A stretch of 64,000 nt of DNA from Pseudoneurospora amorphoporcata (lineage: Eukaryota > Ascomycota > Sordariomycetes > Sordariales > Sordariaceae): the NCBI GenBank assembly GCA_033297205.1, contig MU859112.1, positions 124,335 to 188,334 on the forward strand, given 5' to 3'. Under the pieces are notes generated by a model. The model had not been told where the DNA came from, did not search any database, and saw only the letters and a program-made list of their open reading frames with translations. Shown in pieces: positions 15,194-26,467 of the stretch; the first letter of the stretch is position 1, and each line of letters opens with the position of its first letter. The position numbers and the translations under genes were made by a program.

Positions 15194-15952
15194 GACTGGG
15201 AAACTGGAGAGTGCGTGCTAGAGACTTTGCCCAACACTCCATCTGGGTCCTTCCCGCCGAAAGCGTGACCTTCCCATGATCCCATCGCTCAGTCCCATCG
15301 CTCCTATCGTACGTAGTTCACTACACTAGCTCGACTAGGTATTTCCTGATCCGGTTGTGACGCTCGTGACGCCCTTTTCTTATCCCATCCGACCCTGCTT
15401 TTTCCTCCTGACTCGCAACCTCGCACCACCACAACCCCCAAGTAGTTCCAGATTGTCACCGCCCAGCCTTTGATTTTCCGCCCACTCAACCTTTAAGGCT
15501 CCCACTTCCCCATTCAAGAGCATCGTGACAAACCGTTAGCTTCTAGGTATCCTTTGTACCTTGCGACTGTCTGTGCTTCCATATAGTCTATTTTCCATTG
15601 TTTGGTTATCGTTATCATTCCATCCCTCTTTAAAAGGTGCACAATAACCCAACCCGACCTTCCACTTCACCACCTTCCAACAATCTTCCCGAACCCCCGC
15701 CTCTTACCAACATTCCCTCAAACTACAAGTACCGCCCATTCTCCTGTCGAACACCGCCCGATCTTGCGCGCTAGAGGAACTCCTCGTCAGCATTTTCGTG
15801 TCGATCCCATTTGACGAACCACCACAAGCATATCTACCTCACCACCACCACCAACGAAGCAAAGTGGGCTTTTCCAGCAGCAGCCCATTCTTTCCTTTGT
15901 CAACCTCCGCCACCTACACCGCTCGCCTTCACCACCATAACCACATTCCGCC
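15194..15952. promoter_or_regulatory. Promoter and leader region of cdc34
   Basis: About 760 bp between the transposon end and the E2 start codon. It is pyrimidine- and CCAC-rich in its second half, typical of Neurospora leaders. It includes a direct repeat CCCATCGCTC at about 15281 and 15294. No other gene is evident. Confidence 0.55.
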
Positions 15953-16819
15953 ATGTCGTACAGGACAACAGCGTCGGGCGCAACAACGCGCCTGATGAGC
16001 GAGATGAAGGCGCTACGGAAAGAGAAATGGATTCACTTTGAAGATGTACGTTTTGACCCCCATTCGTTCCTTTTCGTTCCCGGTCTGTCACTTGGAATAG
16101 CTTCGTACGGGCACAGTACCCGCATGCCGACTCTATCATTATCATTATCTCCACTACGGAACCGAGACTGACTTTGTACTTCTCGGAGCAAACAGGACGA
16201 CTCTGGTACCCTCAACATCCTCAAGTGGCGCTTTGGCCTCATGGTAATCAACCCCGACAGCGCCTTTAACGGGGGCTACTTCCGGGCCGAGATGGTGTTT
16301 TCGGACGAATACCCGTACCAGCCGCCCAAGTTCCGCTTCCTGATCCCCATCACCCACCCCAACATTTACCCGGACGGCCAGCTCTGCATCTCGATCCTGC
16401 ACACACCCGGCGAGGACCTGATGTCGGGCGAGCAGGCGAGCGAGCGGTGGTCGCCGCTCCAGGGCGCCGAGAGCGTGCTGAGGTCGGTCCTGCTGCTGCT
16501 GGACGACCCGGAGATCAACAGCCCCGCCAACGTGGATGCGGGCGTCCTGTACCGCGACCGCAGAGAGGATTACAACAAGAAGGCTCGGGAAACGGTGGAG
16601 AGGTCAAAGAGGGATATCCCGCCAGATTTCGAGATGCCGGTTAGCTTCGAGGAAAAGCCGCCTCCGAAGGCGGAGAACGACGACGACTTTTGGGCCGAGT
16701 CAGATGAGGAGTTCGACTTTGGTGGTAGTGACACCGGGGATGACGACGAGATGCAGGACTTTGAAGATGAGGAGGAAGGGAGCGAGGACGATGATGACGA
16801 TTCCAACTCCAAACAATAG
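15953..16819 (+). CDS. cdc34: Ubiquitin-conjugating enzyme E2, Cdc34/Ubc3 type
   Basis: Exons 15953-16045 and 16196-16819 join in phase across a 150-nt intron (GTACGT...AACAG), giving 238 residues, like human CDC34 and the catalytic part of yeast Cdc34. It is the E2 for SCF ubiquitin ligases, building K48 chains on cell-cycle regulators. The UBC fold contains the HPN motif and active-site Cys95 in HPNIYPDGQLCISILH. Just after it lies the class-specific acidic loop (TPGEDLMSGEQASERW, about 101-115). SPANVDAGVLYRD is also diagnostic. The C-terminal tail from about residue 185 is strongly acidic (DDDFWAESDEEFDFGG onward); in the family this tail docks on the basic canyon of the cullin. The ATG at 15953 has a good context (CCGCCATGTC). 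Confidence 0.94.
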
Positions 16820-18328
16820 ACCGACTTTTGTTTGGATGCTACGTTCTTCTACGGCAGCGGTATCAACAATTGCTGTCAAGCTGAGGTGGGTTCGGTCTGG
16901 GTCAGGATGATGATGATATACCTCTTTTTCTTATTTGGTTCTTTTCAACCCCTAATATTTGCATAGCGTCGGGGACACTCCGTATTTGGGCGTTTTCATA
17001 GTCTCCCAAGCAAATACATCTGGCGGGAATTTCATTGGTCGCTTTTTCCATACAAAGACACAAACCGTCGCCTAGGTACTTTGTCTGACCTTAGCTATAG
17101 CCTTCTCAAACAGCGAGAAGACTTTGGCAAAGACGGGAAACGGTTTGGCTTCCTGACTACATAGATTACCTTTAGCGGAAACGTCTAGACTAGAGCTATA
17201 GACTTTCGACTTTGAAAACTCTCGGTCATAGAGTGAAGTGTGTGTGGATGTAGCCCCGCGATGGCAGATCAGAGAGCAAAATGGCCCGTGCACGATATCG
17301 GAGCTCATGCCGTGCTGCCAAACACACGGGAAGACCTCCCCTGAGCCCTCCCTGACACAGTGACGAAGGGCCCGGTGATATTCACTCGTTCAGAGGCTGA
17401 GCAATTGAGAACTTCAGTGACCTCCGAAGCCCCTCCGTTGTCCTCTCATGGAATATCTCTGTACAAACACGACCAGAAACCGAATGATACCTGACCGATA
17501 TTGCAAAGTGTACATACCTACCTAGGTCTCACTTCTTTGACTTTCATCCTTACCTAGCTAGGTAGGTATCCTCCATGTTTACCTACCCTTCAAGACAAGT
17601 AGGTAAGTGGGAACGAAGTACATCAACGCCATCACCCCTTCCCCGCAATCCGGTGCATCTCCCTTGGGTGTTAAAGCAGGCTCTTGCATCGTCCGACAAC
17701 GTAAAGGCAAACAACATCCCAATTTGGCTTCCCATTCACGCCATTATCCCGCTCGCCCTGTCTTCGTCCAACAACAATAAAAAGCAAGAGCAGAGCTATC
17801 CTTCGCCCGCTTTATGCATTCCTTTTTCGCTTTTAAAAGCCGGTAGCTACCTCTAGACGAAGGCCAAGATCGCCGTCCGTTCCTTCAACAACACATTCTA
17901 CGCCAGACCCCCGGTCTCGTCCCGCAGGCCCTACCCATTAAGGTCACCACCACCACTGCCCCGCCGACATCATCACCCAAGTCAGAGCAACCTGCGCAAA
18001 CTTACCAACTCTCTCTTTCATTCTCGCTTCGGCCCTCCAGCCGCCGTACAATTTGCCGCCCCTCTTTTACCCAATATACAGCTTTACATAAATCGATAGA
18101 GCTTCCCCCGATCAGACCTCTCCCCCTTCTGGACCGACGCAAACTGCTCTTCTTCCCCTCGATCGCCGTGGCCAAAGTCTCCCTCGACCAGTGGCAACCC
18201 AACTACATCTCTACTATCTGCGGCACGCTGGGACTGTTGGCGGCGAATAGTAAACGCTAGCAGAAGCCGACTACATCACGCACGACGGTGAAAGGGCTAG
18301 CGGCGCAAAAAGACAAACATCGGACACC
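16820..18328. other. Intergenic region between cdc34 and the UBA/UIM gene
   Basis: 1.5 kb with no gene recognised. It holds the cdc34 3' region and the promoter and long leader of the next gene. Around 17515-17605 the motif CCTAGGTA/TACCTAGG recurs in both orientations (ACCTACCTAGG, TACCTAGCTAGGTAGGTA), a small palindromic cluster of unknown meaning. Confidence 0.6.
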
Positions 18329-21300
18329 ATGGACGACTACCAGGAGAAAATCCAAACGGTGCGCGCCATCACCAACTACGACCATGAGCCAAGCATCGCA
18401 GCTGCTTTGCGAGCTAAAGAAGGCGACCTGGAAGCGGTCATCAATATGATCCTAGACGACAGCGATAAGGTTAGATTCCGGCGCGCTACTCCACGGGGTT
18501 CATGTTGAGAAAGACATAGGATACTGACACTCGGGGTACAGTTTGAGAGAACCTACGCCTGGGATGAGACCGTGTTCAGTGCCAACCGTGAAGGTGATGG
18601 AGTTACGGCTGTTTATGAGCCCAACCAATGTAAGCCCCCTTTCTAACCTCGACTCCTGGAACTGCTTGAGTCCCATGCCACAATCTTCTGCTGACAGACT
18701 CGGGTTAGCATTTCATATCCAGCCTCCAGACAACAATCCTGTCCTCTACGGGTACGACCCGGGATATGGTTCCACTGCTCCATCACGACCTCCTTCGAGG
18801 GTTGACAACCGGTCTCCTATCGGACGTGCTGTGGACATGACTACCGGTCCATATGCTTCCGGCGTCCCGACGAACCAACAAGAAGAGGACGCACAGCTAC
18901 AACAAGCCCTTGCGGCCTCCATGAATCCTTCGGGCATGCACACCCCTCAACCGATTTCCAACGGACTTTCATTACCGCCGCAGTTGCCCCCTCCCCCTCC
19001 GCCTCAAGAATCGGGTGTCACTAGCAACGGCGGATATTTTGGCCCAGCGAACAGATCGGACTATGATCCGAATCAGTGGGCCATGGTTCCCCTCAGGCTT
19101 CGCCAAACGGATCCAAGACCAATCAATAGAACAAGGGCTCCCGGGAGCCCGGCTTTTTTGAGGAACCGTTCCGAAAATACGACCATCCGACACCGTGTCG
19201 GTGGAATCTTGACGATATTGCACTCCATCCCCGCCGCACGGAATGCGCTTCTCCAGTTAGGCACTGCGCCGGAGTACGGCTATGGAAGCAACAGAGAATG
19301 GTGGAAGGGGCAGAAGATTCTTCCACCGGAGCTACAGGCATGTAATGAACAGATTGGCTCGGAACAGGAACAGTTGCTTCCCCCGTGGTCTGACGAGCTT
19401 CATCGTTTGGTAGCATTCCTGGACTCGACGGAAAGGGCTTACGGAACCGCAGACATCTTGGCCAACTGCAAAGCTCCCGGTGTCGATGATCGCTGGGATT
19501 GTGAAAGAGAGTTCTTCGACAGCCACATGGAGATGCTGAAAGCCAAAAATGATGGCAGCTGGGATGATCTCACCATGTGTGTGAAGAGGTCCCAATACGG
19601 CAGCGCACAAGGCTTCTCGGAATATCTCGACCTATTGTACTGTGAAGGCTTAGACCTTACCACAACAAACCTGTACGCTTGTCTTGATAAGGCATTTTGG
19701 ATGGATCGGAATACTTCAGGAGAGTCACTCGAGGGCACTCCCTACACCATGATAAGTAAGCTGCCTGAGGTACTCACGATCACGCTTAGAGCGCCACAGG
19801 GACTCCCGACAGCTATTGACATACCCGAGAGGATATACCTTGACCGATACTTGGCATCCAATGAAAAGAAAATCAACGAACTTCAAGCAGATCTATCGAA
19901 ACTCGCGTACGCACTTCGCAAATGTATAGAGGAGGAGGAAAGGTTGACATGTTGGATCGAGAAAGAAACGGGCAGAACTATGGACCGCCGAACCATGATC
20001 GCGGACAGTATCGAACGCTGCAAAGACCATATTCAGCAAGTCAAGGGTCGGGCAGCCTGGAGAGATTTCCAGGAGTCAAGTTCCGATGTTAGCGGAGAGG
20101 GAGATGGTTACCGACTATATTTAGCGGGAGCTGAAAAGGAGGCATCGGTTTCACCAGAGGAGGCGACTATCATCGCTTACTACGAGCGCAAGATCAAGTC
20201 TCTAACAGAACAGGCAGCCAGGCTTGAGAAGATTGTGCAAGGTATGATTACTGTGACCACTTTTGAAGGCTATCTTCTTCTTCCGTATTGTATGCCATCA
20301 AATGTAGCGAGGTACTGACATAACGAACTACAGGCACTATAGCGCCACAAAGAGAACGCATTGAGGATGCTTTGAACCAACATAGCAAGGCACTCACCGT
20401 TCCTGCTTCGGACAGTTCATGGGTCCCCACGGCCAAGTTTACTCTTCGTGGCGTAACAAGCGAGCCAAACACCGTGTTCTTGCGAAGACAAGAAGTCGAG
20501 CTTATTGATCTCGAAGATGGTGAGATTCCTACGGAACAGTGGTTCAAGATTTCGTGCTCGTCCGGGAGCAATTACGCTCTGCAGATCGAAGTAAGTTCCT
20601 TTGTATAAGAGACATGAGACCAAGGGTGATGGACGGGATGGGTTTGCTGACGCCATATTGTTAGCAAACAACCCATGAGGCTGCTATAACGCAGGCTTGC
20701 GCTGTCGGCACCGAACCTCTTCTCATCTACGCTTCGGACAAGGCCATGAACGCTGAACGAATCCCGTTGAATGACGCTCTAAAGGCCTTCATTAGGTTTG
20801 ACAATAAGTTCTTCAGCCAAGAGTTGGCACAGGCCGAGCACGAACAGCACGAAGACTCCAGAAAGCGTGGACCGATATCGATGTCGTCTCCAGACTCAAA
20901 GAGACGTAACCGGTCTAACAGCCTGGATTCAATGGCCACTAACCACGCATCGGCGGGCGACGTAGAGATGGATGATGAAATGCGCGCAGAATTCCTCAAA
21001 TCTTCTAACGGATTGGGGTACGAAAACGGCATGGAGAAAGTTAGCACCAGCTCTGACCATGATATGGTGGATGGTATCCCTCCTCCCGTATGCCGGGAGG
21101 ATGCCCGTGTTCTGCATGCCAATGATGTAGTTGACCTGCTCACACCACCTTATGAAGAAAAGGTAGAGAGCAAGGAACAAGAGTCATCCAATATCGGTGC
21201 ATCAGTGGATGGCACGTCAGAGAGGATGGGGCGTGTGTCCCTTGATGAGGACAAGATGGATGTTGGCTGGGGCCAAACGGAAGTCGATACCAAAGCCGTC

Positions 21301-21519
21301 AGCAGCCAGGCCAGCGGATCCAGTGCCCATACTGAAGACTCTGGTATCACTGTGAAGCCAACTACACCTGCCGACGATGGCACTACAACGGCGAGGAGCC
21401 CAGAGATGCAGGAGCGCAGTAACAATCCTTTTCTCGCCAAGGCACCTAACACAGCTGCCGCCTCGACGACCTCGGACAGCACCCCGCAACCGTACAGCCG
21501 AGCTATTATGGACTTTTAG
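18329..21519 (+). CDS. UBA-like and UIM protein with USP-type fold, probably inactive
   Basis: Exons 18329-18469, 18542-18629, 18709-20241, 20334-20590 and 20665-21519 join in phase to 957 residues. Residues 1-47 form a UBA-like helix bundle (TVRAITNYDHEPSIAAALRA). A ubiquitin-interacting motif follows (EEDAQLQQALAASM). The middle resembles a ubiquitin-specific protease: the position of the Cys box reads TIRHRVGGILTILHSIPAAR, KLPEVLTITLRAPQGLPTAI resembles the USP strand before the substrate cleft, and a C-terminal WFKISCSSG...LLIYAS resembles the final USP strands. I see neither the NxGNTC cysteine box nor a clear HYxAY histidine box, so it is likely a ubiquitin-binding pseudoprotease of the USP25/28-like class. 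A coiled coil lies near 440-560. The last exon is low-complexity and acidic. The TAG at 21517 is followed by a long open frame (separate entry). The intron at 18630 uses acceptor TTAG; nearer acceptors break the frame. Confidence 0.78.
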
Positions 21520-21969
21520 GCAAAGGAATTAGCCCCTGAATATGAGGGGTTTGGACCAAACGTTGCCTTTCCACGCGTTCAACGTCGAATTTGGAAGCTG
21601 TTTGAAAATGATCACCCCCTTTCCCTGCGTACTGCGAGGTGGCTGTACTTCACGGAGAGATTATTCGAGCAAGAGCCCTTCCTCCGTATTCAGAAAAATA
21701 GAGACCTCGGCGCTGCGTCTATATTACTGGATCTAACCCGCTCCGGGCCACAACACAAGCCATCTGACCCAGGAACGCGGGAAACTCAAACACACCGGCC
21801 TCTGAATGATGAGGAAGAGCGAAAGAAGCCAAAAAGATCAAGTGAGTCTCCGGAGGCAGGAGAAAGCCCGCAGAAACGAGCAAGGCTGCATTCGAGCTCT
21901 CCAGAGAAGGTTTTGGATGTGAGTTCCCCAGAAACAGTCATTTTGAGCCCCAAGTCCCCAAAGTCTTGA
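21520..21969 (+). other. In-frame 149-codon extension beyond the TAG of the UBA/UIM gene
   Basis: Immediately after TAG (TTT TAG GCA) the same frame stays open for 149 codons to TGA at 21967. The translation has coding character: LAPEYEGFGPNV, then an aromatic-rich helical block RRIWKLFENDHPLSL...WLYFTERLFEQ, then a basic, Ser/Pro-rich tail with a bipartite nuclear-localisation-like motif (KKPKRSS...QKRARL). No consensus intron of matching phase removes the TAG. Either the gene continues and TAG is a mutation, assembly error or readthrough codon, or this is the remnant of an older longer C-terminus. Confidence 0.6.
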
Positions 21970-22578
21970 GGCTGGACTGGACGTGAGCTCGAGTATCGGA
22001 GAGGGATGTGGCGGGAAGCAGTACCGGAGGGGTTGGCTGAGGGATTGGTTTGCGGGCGTCCTCGGTGGCGTTTTTGTTCGGGAATACAGCGACTTCAATA
22101 TCCTATCGGCAATGTGTAAAGGTGCTTTTGGCAAACGGGTTTGCATAGCGGAACTCTACTCGACTTGGGAATGTGGTATTTCTATGCGGCATACATCCAT
22201 CACGAAACTAGTGAATAGTTTTGTGTACTTGCATGTTAAGCGACCAGCAACAAGTTAGGCCGGGAAGAAAGCAAAGAAGGGATAGTGACATGTTAAATGC
22301 AATAAGACATGATACCGAACTGGTTGAGGAGTTGCAGTCGCTGTGTGAGGAAGAGTGACCAGCGCGAGATACTTGGATTAACATTCCGAAATAACTCTGC
22401 AACAAGAAGTAAAGCATAATAGAATGCGGTGTACCAGACTTTCTCGTAGCATGACAGGTGCCACTACTTCCGCCTCCTCTTGTGTCGTCGACAACATGTG
22501 GTTAGCAATGGGACTTTTGAAATACAGATGGACCTTATAACTAGCTGAAGTAGCGCAGATTTGCAACAATAACCGGGT

Positions 22579-22651
22579 GCTCGAATAGTGTAGTGGTTAT
22601 CACGTTCGCCTCACACGCGAAAGGTCCCAGGTTCGAAACCTGGTTCGAGCA
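22579..22651 (+). tRNA. tRNA-Val (anticodon CAC)
   Basis: 73 nt forming a full cloverleaf without intron: acceptor stem GCTCGAA/TTCGAGC with discriminator A, A box TAGTGTAGTGG, anticodon loop CTCACAC with anticodon CAC, and T arm CCAGGTTCGAAACCTGG with the B box GGTTCGAAACC. It lies between two protein genes, on the same strand. Confidence 0.97.
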
Positions 22652-22654
22652 ACG

Positions 22655-22672
22655 TTTTTGGGTCTTTTTTTT
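22655..22672 (+). terminator. RNA polymerase III terminator of tRNA-Val
   Basis: A run of five T starting four bases after the discriminator, backed up by a run of eight T at 22665-22672. Confidence 0.85.
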
Positions 22673-23270
22673 GGCCTGACATCCGAACTCTGCCGTCACT
22701 CCTGGAAAGCACAAAACGAACAAAGGAAAGGGGTCAGAATAGGGGAAGTGGGGTTCCTTTTTGGCACTGCAGCTCTTTGCGCGCTGAACCCGAAAGCTGT
22801 TTTGCCTGCCGCTTGCTTGAATTCCCCACCTTTTAGAGATTGCCCCACTTGCGACATCATCCCGGTCCTTCCCTTCCATCTTTCCATGCGGGGCGGGCGC
22901 ACGCAAGAGCTGTGATGCTTGTCGGTGGGGTTTCGGTGCTGTGAGCTGTCTGCTTCCCGTCTTTCTCGGGATTCGATAGTCGCGGATTCCTCGTACACCA
23001 ACCATACAATTCAATTCCGTTAAGACGACCAGTGCAACACCATCAGGAACCTAGGGGTCCCGACGATATCTCGAGTTCGCCGTATACCGACACTATATCA
23101 CGAACAATTATCAGCGGTCCAACTTGAGCATTTGCGCAAGGCCGTTATCCACGAGAGCAACCGATCACAACATCAGGGGAGGCATTACCACGATACCCCC
23201 ATCTCCAACCGAACCGCAAAGAATCACAGCCCACATTTGTTGAGCCATCACACCAACAGCATCAGCAACC
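22673..23270. promoter_or_regulatory. Promoter and leader region of get4
   Basis: About 600 bp between the tRNA terminator and the Get4 start, with an A/C-rich leader just before the ATG. No further gene is evident. Confidence 0.5.
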
Positions 23271-24386
23271 ATGGCCTCAAGACAAGACGCCAAGATCCAA
23301 AAGATCATCGCGCGACTGCAGAAGCGCATCGCCGAGGGCCAGTTCGAAGAGCAATACGAGGCCGGGCAGGAGACGAGACTGGTTGCGGCGCGGTATACAA
23401 AAGCGGAGAACTGGCCGGCCGCCATCGACATCTTGTCCAGCGTGTCGCAGGCGCTTTTGAAGGCCGGAGCGGGCGGTGCCGGCGGCGATCTCGCCATCTT
23501 GCTGGTGGACGTGTACAAGCAAGGAAAAGTCAAGCCGGATGCGGCGTCGCGGGGTCGGCTGTTGACGTGCTTGAGGCTGTTTGAGTTTGAGGAGCCGACG
23601 AGGAAGAAGTTTGTTAAGGAGGTTTTTGAGTAAGTCTTCTTCTTCTTCTTCTTCTCTCTCTACGTTATACAAACTTGGCAAAACGATGGGAGTAGGGACT
23701 AATGATTGTGAACAAACAGCTGGTCACGAAAGTTCGGCGACTACCCCGCCGGCGACCCTGAGCTGCACCACGTCGTCGGCACCCTAGCTGCCGAGAACCA
23801 CGAGGCGGACGAGGCCGAGAAGCACCTGATCTTGGGAACCAAGGAGTCGGCCGAGGTGCTGACACGCATGGAGTACGAGTGGTACAAGGACAGCGAGCAA
23901 CCGCATACGGCCGCCCTCTACGCCGCCCGCGCGATTCTGCCGTATCTGCTGCTGGCTAACGTCCGCGCGGCCAACACATCATATCGCGCATTTGTGTCGG
24001 CTCTCACGGCCGATAACACGTCGCTGGGCGTGCAGAACGTGGAGAGCTCCCATGGCAGTGATATCCGCATCTTCCCGAGCCTGCCGCTGTTGAATTTCTT
24101 GGGACTGCTGCTGCTGGCGGTGCAGAAGGGAACACCCGACCTGTTCAGGCAGTTGAAGACGAAATATGCGAGCAACCTGGCCGAGTTGGATGGAGCGTGG
24201 GATGGTGCCCTGGAGATGCTTGCTGAGATGTACTTTGGCATTCAGAGGCCAAGGCAGTCGAATCCATTGCTGGATATGATGGGTAGCTTGTTTGGCGGCG
24301 GCGGAGGTGGAGGTGCTGGTGCTGCGGGCGGCAGGCCGCCGGTGAGGAGGGTCGAGGCGGCGCCTACTGCTGAGGGATTGGACTAG
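23271..24386 (+). CDS. get4: Get4, tail-anchored protein targeting factor
   Basis: Exons 23271-23629 and 23720-24386 join in phase (GA|C) across a 90-nt intron (GTAAGT...AACAG), giving 341 residues. Get4 is the alpha-solenoid that, with Get5, bridges Sgt2 and the Get3 ATPase so that tail-anchored proteins reach the ER. Recognisable blocks are the N-terminal helices (IIARLQKRIAEGQFEEQYEAGQE), YTKAENWPAAIDIL, the middle WYKDSEQPHTAALYAARAIL and the C-terminal FPSLPLLNFLGLLLLAVQKG. The last about 45 residues are Gly/Ala-rich (SLFGGGGGGGAGAAGG) and probably disordered. The start ATG has the context ACCATGGC. Confidence 0.93.
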
Positions 24387-24722
24387 AGGGCGATCTGAAC
24401 AGTGTGGGGAGCGATGGGGTTGGTACGGGAAGGGACAGACGTATGGTTATTATAACTTCGCTTTATGCTCTGTCCTGCTAGAGTCTACTGGGGTCTGTTA
24501 AGGGTGAAAGAAGTAATCATAGGGGGGTATACGCTGCTTATGCTAAGGTAATATGACAAGCCGAAGGGAAGAAGACCAAAGGGGAAATGAAGTGAAGTGT
24601 CGGAAGGAGAAGCCCGGAGAGGAAATCACAAACCAAGCCCAACCCACCCCGACACCAATAATACAATCCAGTCGTGTTTAGGAAACTGTGAGTGCCGCTC
24701 GTCACCCAACCATCCCTCCCAA
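24387..24722. other. Short convergent intergenic spacer
   Basis: 336 bp between the converging stop codons of get4 and the hypothetical gene. No coding sequence is seen. Confidence 0.6.
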
Positions 24723-25565
24723 TCAATGCAGATGAAGCACTTCCTCCCTTTCAAACATCCAATTATCTTCAGATAACGCCGCAACCTTGGCCTTCAAGCT
24801 CGCCTTGACTGCCTCCAGGAGTTCTGTAATTCAATCGTCAGTCGCCAGCTCCTATATCCTCTGTCATCCACGCGCATAGTTCGTGCTTAAACACATACCT
24901 TCAGTATCCATCCCACACTCTGCCCTTCCCCCTCCCCCTCCCCCTCCTGTCACTCCCTCTGATCCAACAATCCCCCCCCCTTCCGCCTCATGCTCGGTCA
25001 ACCACTCCCTCACCGCAACCGCCAACCTCTCTCTTTCTTTGTCAGCCTCCATCCGCGCCTCCATGATCGCTTCCGTGTCCTCGTCGTAGGGAGAGGTGGG
25101 AGGGTCGTTGCCTAGGTCGATTTCTCCTGTTTCTTTGTCGCGGACGACTATTTCGAGGTCAGGGTCTGTGGCGGCTAGTTGTTGTTGTTGTTGTTGTTCT
25201 TGTGAGGAGGAGGTCATTTTGGCGTCGTCTTCTTCGGCGTGGTTTTGTGGTAGTTGGTGGTATAGTTGGAGATGGGGGAGGGAGTCTTGGGGGTAGGGGT
25301 AGGAATAAGAGTAGGATTGTGAATAAGGTTGGGTGAGGTAAGAAGCCTGTTGTTGGTACTGTGTTTGTAGGTGCTGTGAATGAGACTGAAAGTTGCTTTG
25401 GTGATAGGTTTGAGAACTCTGAGACTGAGAGGATTGCTGAGAGTAGTGTTGTCCTTGAGACTGTTGAGAGTCTGGAGCAGCAGTGGGCTGTCGGATTGGT
25501 TGTGCTGGTTGTGATTGTGATTGTGGTTGTTGAAAGAGGTTGCGGCGGACTGAAGTTCCGGCTCT

Positions 25566-25613
<48 letters not shown>

Positions 25614-25700
25614 GGCGGAAGAGAGTCCAGTGTGTAGAGGAGGCGCGGTGCGTGAGGGAGCAGCGGGTTTGAAGTTGGGGCCGGGACGACGGTCGGCCAT
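24723..25700 (-). CDS. Low-complexity hypothetical protein
   Basis: Exons 25700-24899 and 24823-24723 join in phase (G|AA) across a 75-nt intron (GTATGT...ATTACAG), giving 300 residues. I do not recognise the family. Residues 1-50 contain an Ala-Gly run encoded by a hexanucleotide repeat. Residues 50-150 are extremely Gln/Ser/Tyr-rich (prion-like), followed by a poly-Gln run. The ordered part is C-terminal: DPDLEIVVRDKETGEIDLGN, a charged helix (EAIMEARMEADKERERLAVA) and, from exon 2, a conserved-looking end VAALSEDNWMFEREEVLHLH. The first exon starts at a good ATG (CATATGGCCG). It is divergent from the polymerase delta gene. Confidence 0.75.
25561..25614 (+). repeat. Hexanucleotide minisatellite (GCTCCT)n in coding sequence
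   Basis: Nine consecutive units, GCTCTT then seven GCTCCT then GCTCCG, encoding an Ala-Gly dipeptide run on the minus strand. The copy number may vary between strains. Confidence 0.95.
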
Positions 25701-26467
25701 ATGTTTGGATGTGTTGTTTTGTTTTTGAGGTTGAGGAGAATGTGATGCAAGATCGTATGTCTTGGAAGTTGATGGGTTGATAGTTCAGTAGTTAAAGTTG
25801 AGATTGATACAGTTGACATCACTTGAGTGAAGCCCCCAATTTGTTGCCTAGACTAACTTTTGAAGGGAGAATGAGTAGTGATGTAAGGTTATGCAATTAC
25901 TTAGTGAAGTTGTAAAAAAGAAGACGTCGGTCGCTGCACCGCGATGGCGTGAAGTGGAGGACTGACAGGGTTAGGGTCTGACGCGAGTTTACGTGCTTCA
26001 ATCAAAGCAGCTCAGTGTCATTATTCCCTTGAAAGTTGCCATTCGCAAGCTCGAAGATTTGTTTGATTGTTTGGCTGGACTGAGTATGACTTCTACTCGA
26101 CAGTTGCCTTGAGGTGGCGGTACCAACGTAAAGGTACCCCGTCCTAGCTGCAGGGGTTAAAGAGGTGCAGTTACATGTAATTAACGGCGCGATGTAAAAG
26201 TGGATGCTTGTCACGTAACAAAGACATATCGTCGCGTATAGTCGCGATTTCCATTTCGTCCCACTTACAATTCCACGTTCTCTTCCTCTCTCTCCAACCA
26301 GACATGTTCTTTTGCTGTCAGTCATCGTTGCTCTTTACTCGTCATTAGGTTCAGAGACGACAGTACTCTCCAACAAGACGACAAATACCTTATCCTGAAA
26401 ATTCGTCCTTGTGAATCCAACCCAAACCGACCTCCACCACAGATAATCGAACTTTCAAAGATCCGGA
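25701..26467. promoter_or_regulatory. Divergent promoter of the hypothetical gene and pol3
   Basis: 767 bp between two divergent start codons. An 8-bp motif GCGATGGCG near 25942 resembles an MluI-unrelated GC-rich element only. I looked for the cell-cycle box ACGCGT and saw ACGCGAG at 25981 but no perfect copy. No gene is visible. Confidence 0.5.

Noticed and set aside
21352..21519. Hidden intron removing the TAG at 21517
   Set aside because: TTTTAG looks like an acceptor, but the only phase-compatible upstream GT sites (for example GTGAAG at 21352 or GTAGAG at 21162) are poor donors, and the better-looking GTAACA at about 21420 shifts the frame.
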